Shown: piece after piece, positions 23,824-34,305 of the stretch
How the letters are laid out: every line of letters starts with the position of its first letter
How positions within the stretch are numbered: the stretch's first letter is position 1
From: Auriscalpium vulgare
Lineage: Eukaryota; Basidiomycota; Agaricomycetes; Russulales; Auriscalpiaceae
DNA: 64,000 nucleotides
Direction: 5' to 3'
NCBI GenBank assembly: GCA_019915015.1
Contig: JAHBBC010000001.1
Span: 3,968,001-4,032,000 of the forward strand
The notes under the pieces: generated by a model
The model's input: the letters and a program-made list of their open reading frames with translations, nothing else
The model's database searches: none
What the model was told of the DNA's origin: nothing
Made by a program: the position numbers and the translations under genes

Positions 23824-25589
23824 ATGGGCACGCTCGCAAACCTGGCATTGACGCTCCTCTGCGTCATCCGTCTTGGCCAGGCTGCATCGCTGTTCCACAA
23901 TGTCCAGGAACCACTTGGAGTCCCTCACAAGCGCATCGCAATCATTGGGGCAGGAACAGGAGGTATTGCAGCTCTAAGGACTCTCGTCCGTGTTTTGCCA
24001 GAGGAGCTTACGTGCGGATGGGAGGTTGTCGTGTTCGAGCAGAGAAGAGACATTGGCGGTGTGTGGTACGTCAACAGTTTGGGCTACTACTCTGACGAAG
24101 AGCGAACTGCAACTCTTCGTCTTACAGGCTGCCAGACCCCAATCCCCCCCGTCCCCCCGAACTTCCCGAGACGCCGCTTTATGGACATCTGAGGACGAAT
24201 GGACCGCATCCCACCAGTGCGTCTTGTTTGCATCAGAACCCCATTCCTTGATAAAGCTCAGTCATCCAGTGACCATGCCCAATTTTCCATTCAAACCGTA
24301 CACGGATCTCTTCCCACACCATTCGCTGGTCTGGCAGTACCATCAAGACATCGTCCACCACTGGAATCTGTCGTCGTACTTTCAGCTTAATCATGAAGTT
24401 ACTCAGACTCGATGGGTCGGGACTTCTGAAGCTGGAAAATGGCGCGTGCAAGGACGAAATCACAAACAAAACAAGTCTTTCACATCTGAATTCGACCACC
24501 TCATTGTCGCCACCGGACATGCCCACTACCCCCACGAACCCGACATCGAGGGGTTATACGAGTGGAAAGCAGCAGCGCCAAACCGCACGGTCGTACACTC
24601 TATATTTTTCCGCGATCCTGCAGACTATCACGGTAAGAACGTAATTGTACTTGGGGGCAGCGGCAGCGGACGGGATATCGCGCGGCAGGTCATCCAACAT
24701 GCGAAGTCTGTATGTCGCTACCAAATTTCCACGTCTTCGCGCACTCATGGACCTCTAGACATACGTATCCCTCAAATTTGAGCCTGAAGACCACCCTGTG
24801 TACCCATTTCCGAGGCTTCCGGGCCTGACGTTCAAGAAGCAGATACATCATTTCACACGGAATGGAATTATCTTTGTCGACAACTCCACCGTCTCAGACG
24901 TCGACACCGTCGTCCTCGCCACCGGGTATGAGTACCGTTTCCCGTTTCTCACCGCGGGCGGACATCTCGACATCGTCGCGGACGAGAACGAGGGTGAGGA
25001 GCACCTCACGACGAATCTCCGGCGTCTCCGGCCGCTCTATGAGCACACCCTCTCGCTCGACACCGCATACCCGCTCGGCGCGCTGTACGGCGTCGGCTTC
25101 CCGACCTACAGCAACAATGGCTTCAACGACGCCGCAGTCGCGCTCTTCATCGGGTACACGATCGCCTATCCACATCTTCTGGCCCCGCGCGTCGACTTCC
25201 TCGAGCATCTGCGCGCGGACGAGGCGAGCCAGCGCGCGATCGGCCTCAACCCAGCATACGTCGGTCACCGGCTCGTACGGCCCGGCGGTGAGACAGCGTA
25301 TCAAGACGGGCTGGTAGAGTATCTCCAGGTGCGCGGGCTTGCAGGACACCCGGGCGTGCCGCCGCTGGGGCAGAAGTTTACTCCGTCATGGCGGATTTAT
25401 GGAGTGGCGCATTCGGCTGTCTTGACGAGGGCATGGACGCGAATTGAGGAAGCGGGTGATAGAGAAGTGAGGCGATGGTTGGAAGGTGCCGAGACGGAAA
25501 AGGACTGGGCAGATTTGATCGTGAGGCTTGTAGAATGGGAACTGGGTATCGAGGAAGAGGAGGGGGACGTCAGATATCTCGGATGCTGA
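23824..25589 (+). CDS. Flavin-containing monooxygenase, secretory-pathway type
   Basis: Four exons (23824..24065, 24128..24216, 24270..24709, 24759..25589), 533 aa. Residues 1-23 form a signal peptide or anchor (TLANLALTLLCVIRLGQAAS). The FAD-binding Rossmann motif GAGTGG is at 42-47 and a GGVW motif follows; the NADPH motif GGSGSGRDI is near residue 238. Typical family segments are GPHPTMTMPNFPF, a LIVATGHAHYP stretch and VVLATGYEYRFPF near the third quarter. The protein would hydroxylate a nucleophilic or carbonyl substrate using O2 and NADPH; the substrate is unknown. Splice acceptors at 24127 and 24269 are fixed by the frame of the conserved segments. The N-terminal targeting signal indicates ER or secretory location, unlike many soluble fungal enzymes. 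Confidence 0.9.
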
Positions 25590-25822
25590 CGAAGCATATG
25601 GCAACTACTGAATACATTCGCAGCAAAACCAGTACCTCCCTTCATATATATCTCTCACATCATGATTTGGATATTGCATACGGAAGTATCAGTATTGCAG
25701 CACGGTCTCGACGTAAAGTACAGATAGTAATTGCACGACAGCAGATGTACAATAGTCCAGCAGCCCAAAGACAAGGTGTGATGCACGCCAAAGCAGCGAC
25801 CACCCATCTGATTAGGACCTCA

Positions 25823-26970
25823 TCACCCACTACCCTCCGCCCAGTGCACCGATTTTTGCCCCTTCTTCGCTGGCCGTGCCTCCACGGGTCCATCCTCTTC
25901 GTCGCCCTCGCCCTCGCCCGCGGACGCGTCGCTGTCCTCGCCGACATCGAAAACCTCTTCGCGCTCGTCCCAAACGTTCGCGAGCGCGGAGCTCGTGGCT
26001 GGGCGCGCCTTCGTCTTGCCCTTCTTCGGCGCGACGGGCTTTGGTACGGGCAGGAGCTGCGTGCCAGCTTCGAGGTCTCCTGAGTCGGGCTCGGTATCGG
26101 AAGCATCGGAGTCGAGGGCGAGGGAGGAGTGCGAGCCGGAGAGGGGCCGGTAGAGGCGACTGATCTGTAATTAGGGATGGGTGAGAAGGAGAGTGCGTCG
26201 CAGAGGGAAGAGACGCATGCGTACTTCGCGCCGGTGGCGGTAGTACCGTTCTAGGTGGTAGGATGTATACAGGCCGATAGTCGAGCCAAGAAGGTTGGCC
26301 TGGGGAAAGTCATGAACACATATTGTAAGTTGTACGGAACATCACTCACAACGATGTCACCGAACTGGAATGTCTTATACTGCGCGGACGGGGAGATGAG
26401 TTTCTAGCTTCGACATTACAGACAAAATGTACACGCACAGGAAGCAGCGACTGTACAATCTCGCTCACGATTCCGCCAAACAAGAAGCACACGACGCCCG
26501 TCAGCATCAGCGGTGCACGGCGCCAAAACCAAATCCTCCGCGCATCCCTAGCAGAAACTCCGGTTAGTCCGACGACACTGGGTTGGGCGCAAAGCTCACT
26601 CCTCTACGTCGAAGATGAAGTAGAACACCCCCGTGGCGATTCCAAGGCAGATGAAGTGAAGGAGCTTGTCGTTTAGGGGAAACGCATGAGCCAGGTTGGT
26701 CAGCCCGAGCAGGCCCAGAGCGACCATGATGAGGGCGGTTATAAGGACGAACCACTGATCATAGTCAATAATCAAGTCAAGAAACGGCTATAGGGTATGG
26801 AAATGGACACGCACTGGCCGAAAGCGCAGTGGGAGGTCATATTTTGGCAGCTGGAGGTGATGCGAGCGCATGAGGGCCTTGAACGCCTTGCGGCCTTGTC
26901 GTCGTGCCCTCTTGACGACACCGGGGTCATGCGAGTCTGTGTGTGTTGTCCATGAGCTGTTGCCCGCCAT
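25823..26970 (-). CDS. VanZ-like membrane protein
   Basis: Six exons: 26815..26970, 26600..26754, 26439..26547, 26350..26379, 26225..26299, 25823..26164; 288 aa. After a basic N-terminal 50 residues come helix 1 (WFVLITALIMVALGLLGL), then FPLNDKLLHFICLGIATGVF (the VanZ-like DKLLHF motif), the third hydrophobic block APLMLTGVVCFLFGGIVSEI followed by VQSLLPYKTFQFGDIVANLL, and a last helix GSTIGLYTSYHLERYY. The acidic C-terminal 115 residues are probably cytosolic and disordered. VanZ-like proteins are four-helix membrane proteins; bacterial VanZ gives teicoplanin resistance, but the fungal role is unknown. Divergent from the RraA-like gene, with 205 bp between start codons. Confidence 0.9.
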
Positions 26971-27175
26971 CGCGAGCAGAGAAGAGATGGTGCGCGCAGG
27001 AGCGGCAGTAATATATGAGCACTGCCAACTTGTTCGCCGGTTTGTCTGGACTTCGGCTGGAAACGCATCTTATCAGATAGCCTCGTTTGGTGCTCGCGTC
27101 CGGAGTTCCGTGCATCCCTTTCTCCACCAAAAGCATGTTTAGTTCGCAACTGGTTCCTCTTTACTTCCCACCGCC

Positions 27176-27932
27176 ATGTCTGAGCTCCCGACCTCCTTGA
27201 CAGCGTCCGACTTCTCGACATGCGAGCTCTCGGACGCTCTTCTCAAGCTCAGCGTTCCACACGGCGGTCACATCCCGGACATCCATCAGATCTCGCCCTT
27301 CGTCCACCCGACAGCAAACTCCATCCGCCTGTGCGGGGAGGCTTACACAGTCAAACTTGTGCTTGCGGCAAACTCCAGCGCACCAAAGTTACAAGGGCAC
27401 TTCGTGGACTTGGCCCCTGAAGGCAGTCTCATCTTCGTGTCTGCCCCGCCACGTGTGTCCTTAACGCCGCTCATCGCCTGCACGCATCTTACAAGTGTTT
27501 ATCAACAGAGGCTCAGAATGCTGTATGGGGCGGCCTGATGACTGCCGGGGCGCGTGCCCGCGGCTGTGTGGGTGCTGTCGTATCAGGACGAGTCCGCGAT
27601 ACTGCCGAGCATCGCGCGATGCAGTTCCCCGTGTTCGCGCGTGGTACATCCACCGTCGGCCAGGCGCCCTACACGCGCGCATCCGAAGTGCAGGTGCCTG
27701 TGATCGTCAACAACAGCGCGCACGACCACGGCGGGCTCCCCGGGTGACAGTGCACCCGGGCGACTGGCTCGTCGCAGATTCGGACGGCGTCGTGTGCGTG
27801 CCGCGCGAGCTGGAGGGCGACGTGTTGAGGCTTGCGCAGAAGGGACGAGAGGTTGACGCGAAATGCTTGGACGATATTAATGCCGGTGTAGGCGTTGCGG
27901 AGAGCTTCAAGCGACACCGTGGAAAGTTATGA
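27176..27932 (+). pseudogene. RraA-like / HMG-aldolase family gene with frameshift
   Basis: Exon 1 is 27176..27452 and exon 2 is 27509..27932. The protein has the RraA fold markers: TASDFSTCELSDALLKL, the conserved NAVWGGLMTAGARARG, VVSGRVRDTAEHR, FPVFARGTSTVGQAP and, at the end, HPGDWLVADSDGVVCVP with VDAKCLDDI. Family members are class II pyruvate aldolases/oxaloacetate decarboxylases, or dimethylmenaquinone-methyltransferase-like proteins of unknown role. Between about 27712 and 27748 the reading frame changes: frame 1 stops in CCGGGTGA, while the conserved GDWLVAD block continues in another frame. No GT donor in the right phase exists there, so this is a real frameshift in the given sequence. 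It may be a pseudogene, a strain polymorphism or an assembly error in a C/G run; the rest is well conserved. Confidence 0.8.
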
Positions 27933-29340
27933 CAAAAGATGGAGGTGAGATACTTCAGTTCGTTTCCTTTGGCTGGCACAGCATTTGAATGATCTCATGC
28001 GCTTGGTGCAGAGCTAGACCTGCGACATGTTCTCGTATCTGCTTCTTAACAAGGGCCTCGAAGCGTTCTAACTGGCACTTCTGTCTTCTAAAGTCAGCCA
28101 CGGAGACTAACTGGCACTCTACCACCGGTACATCAATCAGAACCACGCGAATGCAACCGCGGTTTATTAGGCCTGAGATGGGGGCATGTGCTTGACTTTA
28201 TCACCGCCCTACAGTTTTGGTGAGACTAAGTCCGATCTGCACGTGCGCGGACCCTTAAGGATTGAACTATCCAGGCGACATTATGGGACCATGGGTATTG
28301 TCCCGCATAGGTTACACGCCTTGCAAACTATAGTAAGTACTTGTCGTTGAAAGACCTGGTAATACTTTCGTTTCTGCAGATGTCATTTATGAGACCAATC
28401 ACTTACGCATATAACATATGCACGCAGCACAGGGAACGGTGAAACATGATATCATGTGGCGAGATTGATCTAGCTCGGCGGAACGACTGTCTAATGGAGA
28501 CCACTCAATTGCATGACGCAGATACACTGCATATACTCGCTCACAGCTCCCAGAGTCCTGATCGGCAGGTACATCACCTCGGAATAATCGTTGAAGATCA
28601 GATAGACCGGGAGGTGTGTTTTAGCACCGGTGAATAACCGACTCTGACAGATCTCCTTGCTGCTAGAGTTATCTCCATAAGCTAAGCGTTGACCGAGGGG
28701 GATCGCCACTGAGTCGTCTTTGCACAGCTGTCGTGACGGATCTCCGGCAGTATGTGTGCTCGGATGCGCATCCGAGCACGACTCTGATGCATACTTGCGG
28801 GCCGATCGCTAGACTCGCCTGCGAGAGGCTAGAGCCCTACACCAATTGATGGGACGTGCGTCTCAATGTCAAGACCTGCACCTATACGGTAGTTCAATGC
28901 TGGCATATTGTAATCGTAGTGTGAACACACATGAGGAACGTCTCCTATAATCGGGAACATTGAGCGGCACGGTTCGCGGCGCCGCCCTGAGCCCTCCATC
29001 GCCCATCACGCGCACGATGATGGAAATTCTAAAAGTGAATAAAATTCATGGCTGTACAGCAGCATGTGTCGACACGGCGACGCGCCAACTTTGAGGCGGG
29101 CGCGGCAATCCGTCCGCCAGCATGTGGGATCAGCTGTACGTGATTTTGGGAGTGCGGCGGGGGCGTCTCGGTGTCAAGAAAGAGTCGCCGTCGGTGGACA
29201 CATACCATCAGAGATCGAAACTGCCGTACATCCGTGGCATGTGATCGCGCTCGCAATTCTGGGAGCGAGGTGAGTCATATATATATACCGTGCCGTGCAA
29301 CTCGCGCTGCCAGACCTACCTAACGAACACGCGCGGCGCC
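27933..29340. other. Intergenic region, no firm gene
   Basis: About 1.4 kb. A minus-strand open stretch at 28092-27955 has coding-like codons (CQLERFEALVKKQIREHVAG) but no start codon; it begins next to a short motif, GTCTCCGTGGCTGAC, that recurs elsewhere in the window. A perfect 24-bp palindrome lies at 28756-28779. The last 300 bp are probably the promoter of the small gene that follows. Confidence 0.4.
28756..28779. repeat. Perfect 24-bp palindrome
   Basis: GTGCTCGGATGC followed immediately by its exact reverse complement, with no spacer. No gene covers it. Confidence 0.9.
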
Positions 29341-29711
29341 ATGACGGTGAGTCGACACGGCCTCGCCGCTCGACCTACTGACGGTGCGCACTCAGACACG
29401 ACCTGCGGTCCTGCGAATCGACCCGAAGGCAAGCTTCTCCCGGGAGGAGGACCCGTTGAGTCCGCTGAGCTCCGTGTACGCTGAGACCCCGGTGGTGCTC
29501 ATGTCGCGGCGCGTCGGGATGGGGGAGGCGAAGGGGCGGCTGCTGTACTTCTCTGCGTGAGCACCCTCTCTACTGTTGCGCGACGACGCTGGCTTGACTA
29601 TTTCTCCCTCTACGCAGTGCTGACACAGTGGCCGGGGATGGTCAGAAGACTCCCATGCCGCAGCAGACGCAGATGCAAGTCGCCGCATTGGCGGCCAAGG
29701 CGTCCTCCTGA
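29341..29711 (+). CDS. Small spliced hypothetical protein, 86 aa
   Basis: Three exons (29341..29346, 29396..29556, 29618..29711). The first exon contains only ATG ACG, followed by a strong GTGAGT donor; both introns (49 and 61 bp) end in CAG and keep phase, and codon bias is strong throughout. The protein reads FSREEDPLSPLSSVYAETPV, then VLMSRRVGMGEAKGRLLYFS and ends in a Gln-rich segment and KASS. No domain is recognised; short conserved proteins of this kind occur in mushrooms but I cannot name it. The consistent splice structure is the main evidence that the gene is real. Confidence 0.65.
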
Positions 29712-30214
29712 CAACTTCGTTCTTCGATCATCACGTTGTTCAGCACGCGTCGGTCAAAACCACGCACCGCACTAGCGCCCTCAGGCAGCTTTGGCTCGCA
29801 CCCCTCTCTCCTTAGATGACATTCCTTCTCGCTATGGCATTCCACCCGGACATTCAAGTAGGGCAAAAAAGCTGACGGACGTCTATTTATTGGGGCGCGG
29901 ACGATGGTAGTCATGTACGGACTCACAGGCGGTGGTCAGCACTTTGCTGATGCTTGCTATACTCCTACGACTTTCGCTGAATAGCCGTTGATGGCGCATG
30001 TATGCTTGGGCGTCCGTATTATTCCGTCCGGTCATCCTGCGAAGTATCGACCAGGCTAGATCCAGCAATGTGATGAGGTGCGCGACACTCACTTGGTGGA
30101 ACTGAAGGGCAAGGGGGCGTTACGACAACGGCACGTCCTAGCTGCGAGATTCAAACCATGAGATCAGGCCCAGTTCCTTGACTCTTATAACGTAGTGAAT
30201 CTACGTATCTGAGA

Positions 30215-30235
30215 ATGATGATGATGATGATGATG
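30215..30235. repeat. (ATG)7 microsatellite
   Basis: Seven perfect ATG triplets just upstream of a small gene. It creates several potential start codons in one frame, which makes the true 5' end of the following gene uncertain. Confidence 0.9.
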
Positions 30236-30271
30236 CTAATTGCCTTGCTCACAGCGTTTAGTCTGTCATCA

Positions 30272-30586
30272 ATGCACGAGCGCGAGAAGCCAAAGGCTGC
30301 GTTTCAGTTACCAAGCACTTCACGACCCCGCATGTCCACAGGAGCAGCAGAAATTGTGGAGTCCTGCTTGAACGACCAGAGAAGACATGCCATTCCAGGT
30401 GAGTAAGATCGAGATTGTGGGATAACCAGCAATACATGCGTAGATGCGAAGCATGAGAAAGACGATGGTATAAGTCTACAGTTGCACTGCAAGACGGGGA
30501 TGTCAGTATACCGGATGGGAGATATCATAAGATTGCTCACAAACCATGCACAGCAGCCAGGGAAGGCTGACAATATGCTAAGTTGA
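30272..30586 (+). CDS. Small spliced hypothetical protein, about 89 aa
   Basis: Two exons (30272..30398 and 30444..30586) joined by a 45-bp intron with a GTGAGT donor and GCGTAG acceptor; the frame is open on both sides and shifts correctly across the intron. The product reads TGAAEIVESCLNDQRRHAIP, then a C-terminal half with LQLHCKTGMSVYRMGDIIRL and LLTNHAQQPGKA. No domain recognised. A CACAG acceptor-like site at 30249-30253 leaves open that this is the end of a gene with further upstream exons; the ATG at 30272 is the simplest start. Confidence 0.5.
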
Positions 30587-30832
30587 GGTAATAAGTATAC
30601 ATTGCGTCACCAAATCCATGTCAAACCAAAAACCCTATGTCCGTTAAAGGTGGTCTGCAGCGCGCAACCTTGGGCTGCTCCATTCCAGAGGTCGATGAAT
30701 GACTTTGACGCACGCAGTGCGACCAAAGTGTTGCAATGTTCCTTGGATGTTCTGCATGGACTGGCGCTGGAAACGCCATCTTCGGAAACCCAATAGGCAG
30801 TGCGCAGGCAGGTCCCAAAGGCACAGCGCAAG

Positions 30833-32251
30833 CTACCGGATCTGCGTGCGACTGCGCGAGGGCCGTAAATAAGGCGCAGAGGTGTCGGCATCCGATCCGG
30901 TCTTGGACGCCGTCCGAACCATCTGCTCGGGGAGGCGCATCACAGGCGCAGGCTCCATCTGAACAGTCCGTATTGGGCTCGACCCCAAGGCGATGTGCTC
31001 GACGACATCAGGCGGCCGGCTTCCTTTGCCTTTTCCGTTGGACGGCGTGCGCGACAGGAACGGAGGCGGCGACGCGTGTTTCGGATTGGGAGTAAATTTG
31101 CGCGGGCTGAGGAATGGTATGGGGGATGACAGCTTGACACGTGACTTTGGGGTAGTGGGCACTGTCCTCATTTCGTGCTCCTGATCGTCGCTCCCAGTCA
31201 CCGACGACGACGTGCTCTCGACGGAGAAACGGGAGATGATGTCCTCGCGTGTGGACGCTGGAATGGGGAGCACAGAAAAGATGGTAGCCAGTGTGTGATT
31301 CCGCAAGTTCGAAGAGGAGGTAGTGTGCGAGGGACGGGCAGCGATAGTTGCCGGTGGGGTGAAGTAGTCCGGAGATAAGATATCGGAAAGATTGGCGGGG
31401 GAAGAGGGAGCAGTTCGTGTGCGAATCGGAGAATCCGACGCAGTAAAAGAAGGTAGCTGCGGGCTAGAGCTGGACGGAGGAAAGTAGGAAAGCCGGGTCG
31501 CTGGCACTTTGTGCACAAAATACGTGGTCGGCGCGGAATCCGGAGGTGCGCTGGCGCGTTCAGCAGCCGGCGTGGCAGTGATGGTGGGCTCCTGCAGAGG
31601 CTGGGGTCGTGCGTGTCGCGCCTTGTCGACGGGGATGTAGAGGTGATTGCGGAGGTGGATGGAGTCAGATGCCCATAGCGAGTTCGCACGGCGCAGATCC
31701 GCAATAGCGATGCCATACTTCAGAGCGACGCCGGCGAGAGAGTCGTGTTGTGCAACCTGGCGGTCGGGGGGTAAGTTACGACAGCTGTCAGGGCGCACAC
31801 GACGCACCTCGTGGATAACGACGTCCTTCTCGCCGCCTTGCTCTGCGGGGTCGTCTTGGAACTTGGTGTCCTCCAGGGACTGGCTGGACGATCGACGGGA
31901 CGACACCATGCGCGATAGATGGGGACGAGTGTTTCCGGCATCCGATCGCCAGCTCTTCGCGCTGCTGGAGCGGCGCAGCGGGTGGACGCTCTCCGGAGCG
32001 TCATCCACCGTCCGCGAACGCGAGTGCACGGTCTTCGGCGACCTCGGCGATGCTTCTCCCAGAGACTTGGTCGACACTGCACTGTCCGAGCCGCGCCTAC
32101 GCATGACGGTGCGCCGAGAGCTTGCATCGAGCGCGGAAGTAAATGGCTTGTCCGCAGCTTCATTATTGAATGGGTTTGAATAGAGACCATGGTCGTCCCA
32201 GGACTCGTCGTACGGCGTTGGCGAAGCAGAAAGACCGTCTTTTGACGGCAT
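30833..32251 (-). CDS. LysM domain protein without signal peptide
   Basis: Two exons (31808..32251 and 30833..31756), 455 aa. The 51-bp intron 31757..31807 is a multiple of three and free of stops, but splicing it joins VIHE to VAQHDSLAGVALKYG, which restores an unbroken LysM; keeping it would insert 17 foreign residues into the domain. The LysM runs about residues 147-195 (DSLAGVALKYGIAIADLRRA, then NSLWASDSIHLRNHLYIPVD). The rest is Ser/Arg/Pro-rich and probably disordered. Without a secretion signal this is unlike chitin-binding LysM effectors and more like the intracellular LysM proteins of eukaryotes. Ligand unknown. Confidence 0.88.
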   Translation of the reverse strand: MPSKDGLSASPTPYDESWDDHGLYSNPFNNEAADKPFTSALDASSRRTVMRRRGSDSAVSTKSLGEASPRSPKTVHSRSRTVDDAPESVHPLRRSSSAKSWRSDAGNTRPHLSRMVSSRRSSSQSLEDTKFQDDPAEQGGEKDVVIHEVRRVRPDSCRNLPPDRQVAQHDSLAGVALKYGIAIADLRRANSLWASDSIHLRNHLYIPVDKARHARPQPLQEPTITATPAAERASAPPDSAPTTYFVHKVPATRLSYFPPSSSSPQLPSFTASDSPIRTRTAPSSPANLSDILSPDYFTPPATIAARPSHTTSSSNLRNHTLATIFSVLPIPASTREDIISRFSVESTSSSVTGSDDQEHEMRTVPTTPKSRVKLSSPIPFLSPRKFTPNPKHASPPPFLSRTPSNGKGKGSRPPDVVEHIALGSSPIRTVQMEPAPVMRLPEQMVRTASKTGSDADTSAPYLRPSRSRTQIR

Positions 32252-34305
32252 CCCTGGAGGCTATGGAGAGAGAATGGGCATGATCCAGCAGGACGACTGC
32301 AGCGAAGAACGAAGGCGGGGACAGCAGAGCCTGAGCGCGCTATTGGGAGCTGTCCTGTATAGGACCTCGGACACCAGTCGGCAGTGTCCGAAACGCAGCC
32401 ATGCCAGCCAATATTGAATATAATTGCCAATGCCAACATCCACGACGACAGCACCCTGTGACAGGGATCGATTGACTTGCAATGAGTACCTCTGCCAAGG
32501 GCGTCGTGTATCCCAGGCCACCTCCAATCGATCGAGCTGGCACTCTCGCTCATGCGGCTGTGCTAGGGCCGTGGCGACTTGCCACAGGTTGATCGGCTCA
32601 TCATCAACTGTCTTACTTTCACCGCGGCTCACCAATAGTACAGCGAAGCTTCACGGTGTCGCTCGTACATTCATCCTTACCACCGCACATCGCGAAGTCA
32701 AACTCTGACCGAACTGTCTCCTTGTTCCTCTCGGCATCACGCTTCAGTGTGCTCGCGCTTAACATCATCCGGCGCTCTATCAGGCTAGCTGGTATCCTGC
32801 GGTAAATTTGTTGGCGCGGACAGGCGGCATGCCGAGGCAAGTGCCCGTTGAAGTTCAGGCCTTTGTATGGTAGAAAAGTCAATGGTGCGAGCATCGCTTT
32901 CGAACTCAATTCGTCGATCTAGGCCACGTTCAGCCGACCTACCGGACTGTGTCAAGTGGGCCAGAATACAGATATCATTAGTTGCGATTGGCAGGAACTC
33001 TAGCGGCGTCCTAGCTCGGCCTCCGGCAGTCAGAGTTCTGAAGGCGACTTTTGAACTGCGCGGTCGACGTCGGACCATCAATTTGATGCAGACCGTACAG
33101 CAGGACTTCAATGAAGATTCGGAAGACCTTAATTCAGAACGACCATCTTCTGATCAAACTATGGAAGACAAGGTCACTCAAGGGACTTTTGATTAGCCGT
33201 AACACGGGATGCAGATGAGAGCCCGAAGCTACTACTGTTCAAACTACTACTACTACTACTACTACTACTAGTACCTCCACACCTGCCTGAATGACTCGGA
33301 ACAGCTCGGAGTTCCTTCGTGAAATAACTTGTTCGAGGAATGAGGAGCCGATTCTATGGGGTGGGAAGAGATTGCAAACAAGCATAGCAAGTACTTACTA
33401 GGAAGTCAGGTTCTTTGTGGCGGGGACCGCATTGACCAACGTTGACCATCAATATTCAATACTCGTAGAGGTAGTGTTGTTGCAGTAAGTAGACGATGCC
33501 GGCGGCCTGGCTAGCTCGCCGTCGGGGCCCCGGTACCTTTCAACAAAGCCACCGTTGAAACTGTCGTTCGATCCACAAGACAATAATACACAGAGCTGGC
33601 AGATCGTAATTTCCTAAGCCGGTGAAAGGTTAAGCCCGTACGGATCTCCGCCTTCGTGCACCCACGTCGCCGAAACTCGTCGTATTAATCATCCTCGAGA
33701 TGACCTGCCGTTTTACATAGCCAAAGAGATAAATGCCAGCAAACGGGACAACTCTGTTGCTCTGTGCCGCAAGGCAGACGGAAGGCCGTCGCCAGGTGTT
33801 ATTTTCTCCCAATCCAACCGGATTTCATAGAACGTCGGCAAAAAGAAAGTGATCTCCGCCGCTGTGCCCGGAGAGGCAAGAAGCCGATCGTATATAACCC
33901 CGCATTCTTACCCCACATGATCGGCAAATTTCGTGCAAAAGGTGTAACATGACCCTAGTCTCCGTGGCTGACCTTGGCGCTTCGTAACATGACCCCTCGT
34001 TCCTGGAGCTGACCCAGGATCTGTCAGAGACTCTTCTTGAAGTTCTGCGAAATTTCGCGTTCTGGAGCATTTGATCCGGCCCCGGTCGGAGTGCGGGGCC
34101 GGCCGCTAAGCTAGCGCTCGTTGTCCGCGTCGGTTAACCAGTACCGTTTACGTGCCTACCCTCCAGGACGCCACAGCTAACGCCAGCCGGGCGTCTGCCG
34201 CTCATATATGAACCCACCGTGAACCTCTAGAAATGGAGCCCCACCCAAGTGCCGCGCCCGCTCTTCCTCCCCCGACTCCCCTGCTCCCTCAAGTCCCTGC
34301 AGAAG
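32252..34305. other. Intergenic region, one weak ORF
   Basis: About 2 kb between divergent genes. An open frame at 32867..33196 (+, 109 codons, ATG start, ending in an acidic, Ser/Thr-rich tail with EDSEDLNSERPSSDQTMED) could be a small gene, but neither a homologous family nor a promoter was recognised. An (ACT)n microsatellite is at 33243-33270. At 33958-33975 is a copy of the short GTCTCCGTGGCTGACCTT motif. Confidence 0.35.
33243..33270. repeat. (ACT)n microsatellite
   Basis: Nine uninterrupted ACT triplets plus one base, outside any gene. Confidence 0.9.

Noticed and set aside
27453..27932. Extra intron to explain the RraA frame change
   Set aside because: All GT dinucleotides before the break are in phase 0, while the downstream frame needs another phase; removal of 51 bp would also delete conserved residues.
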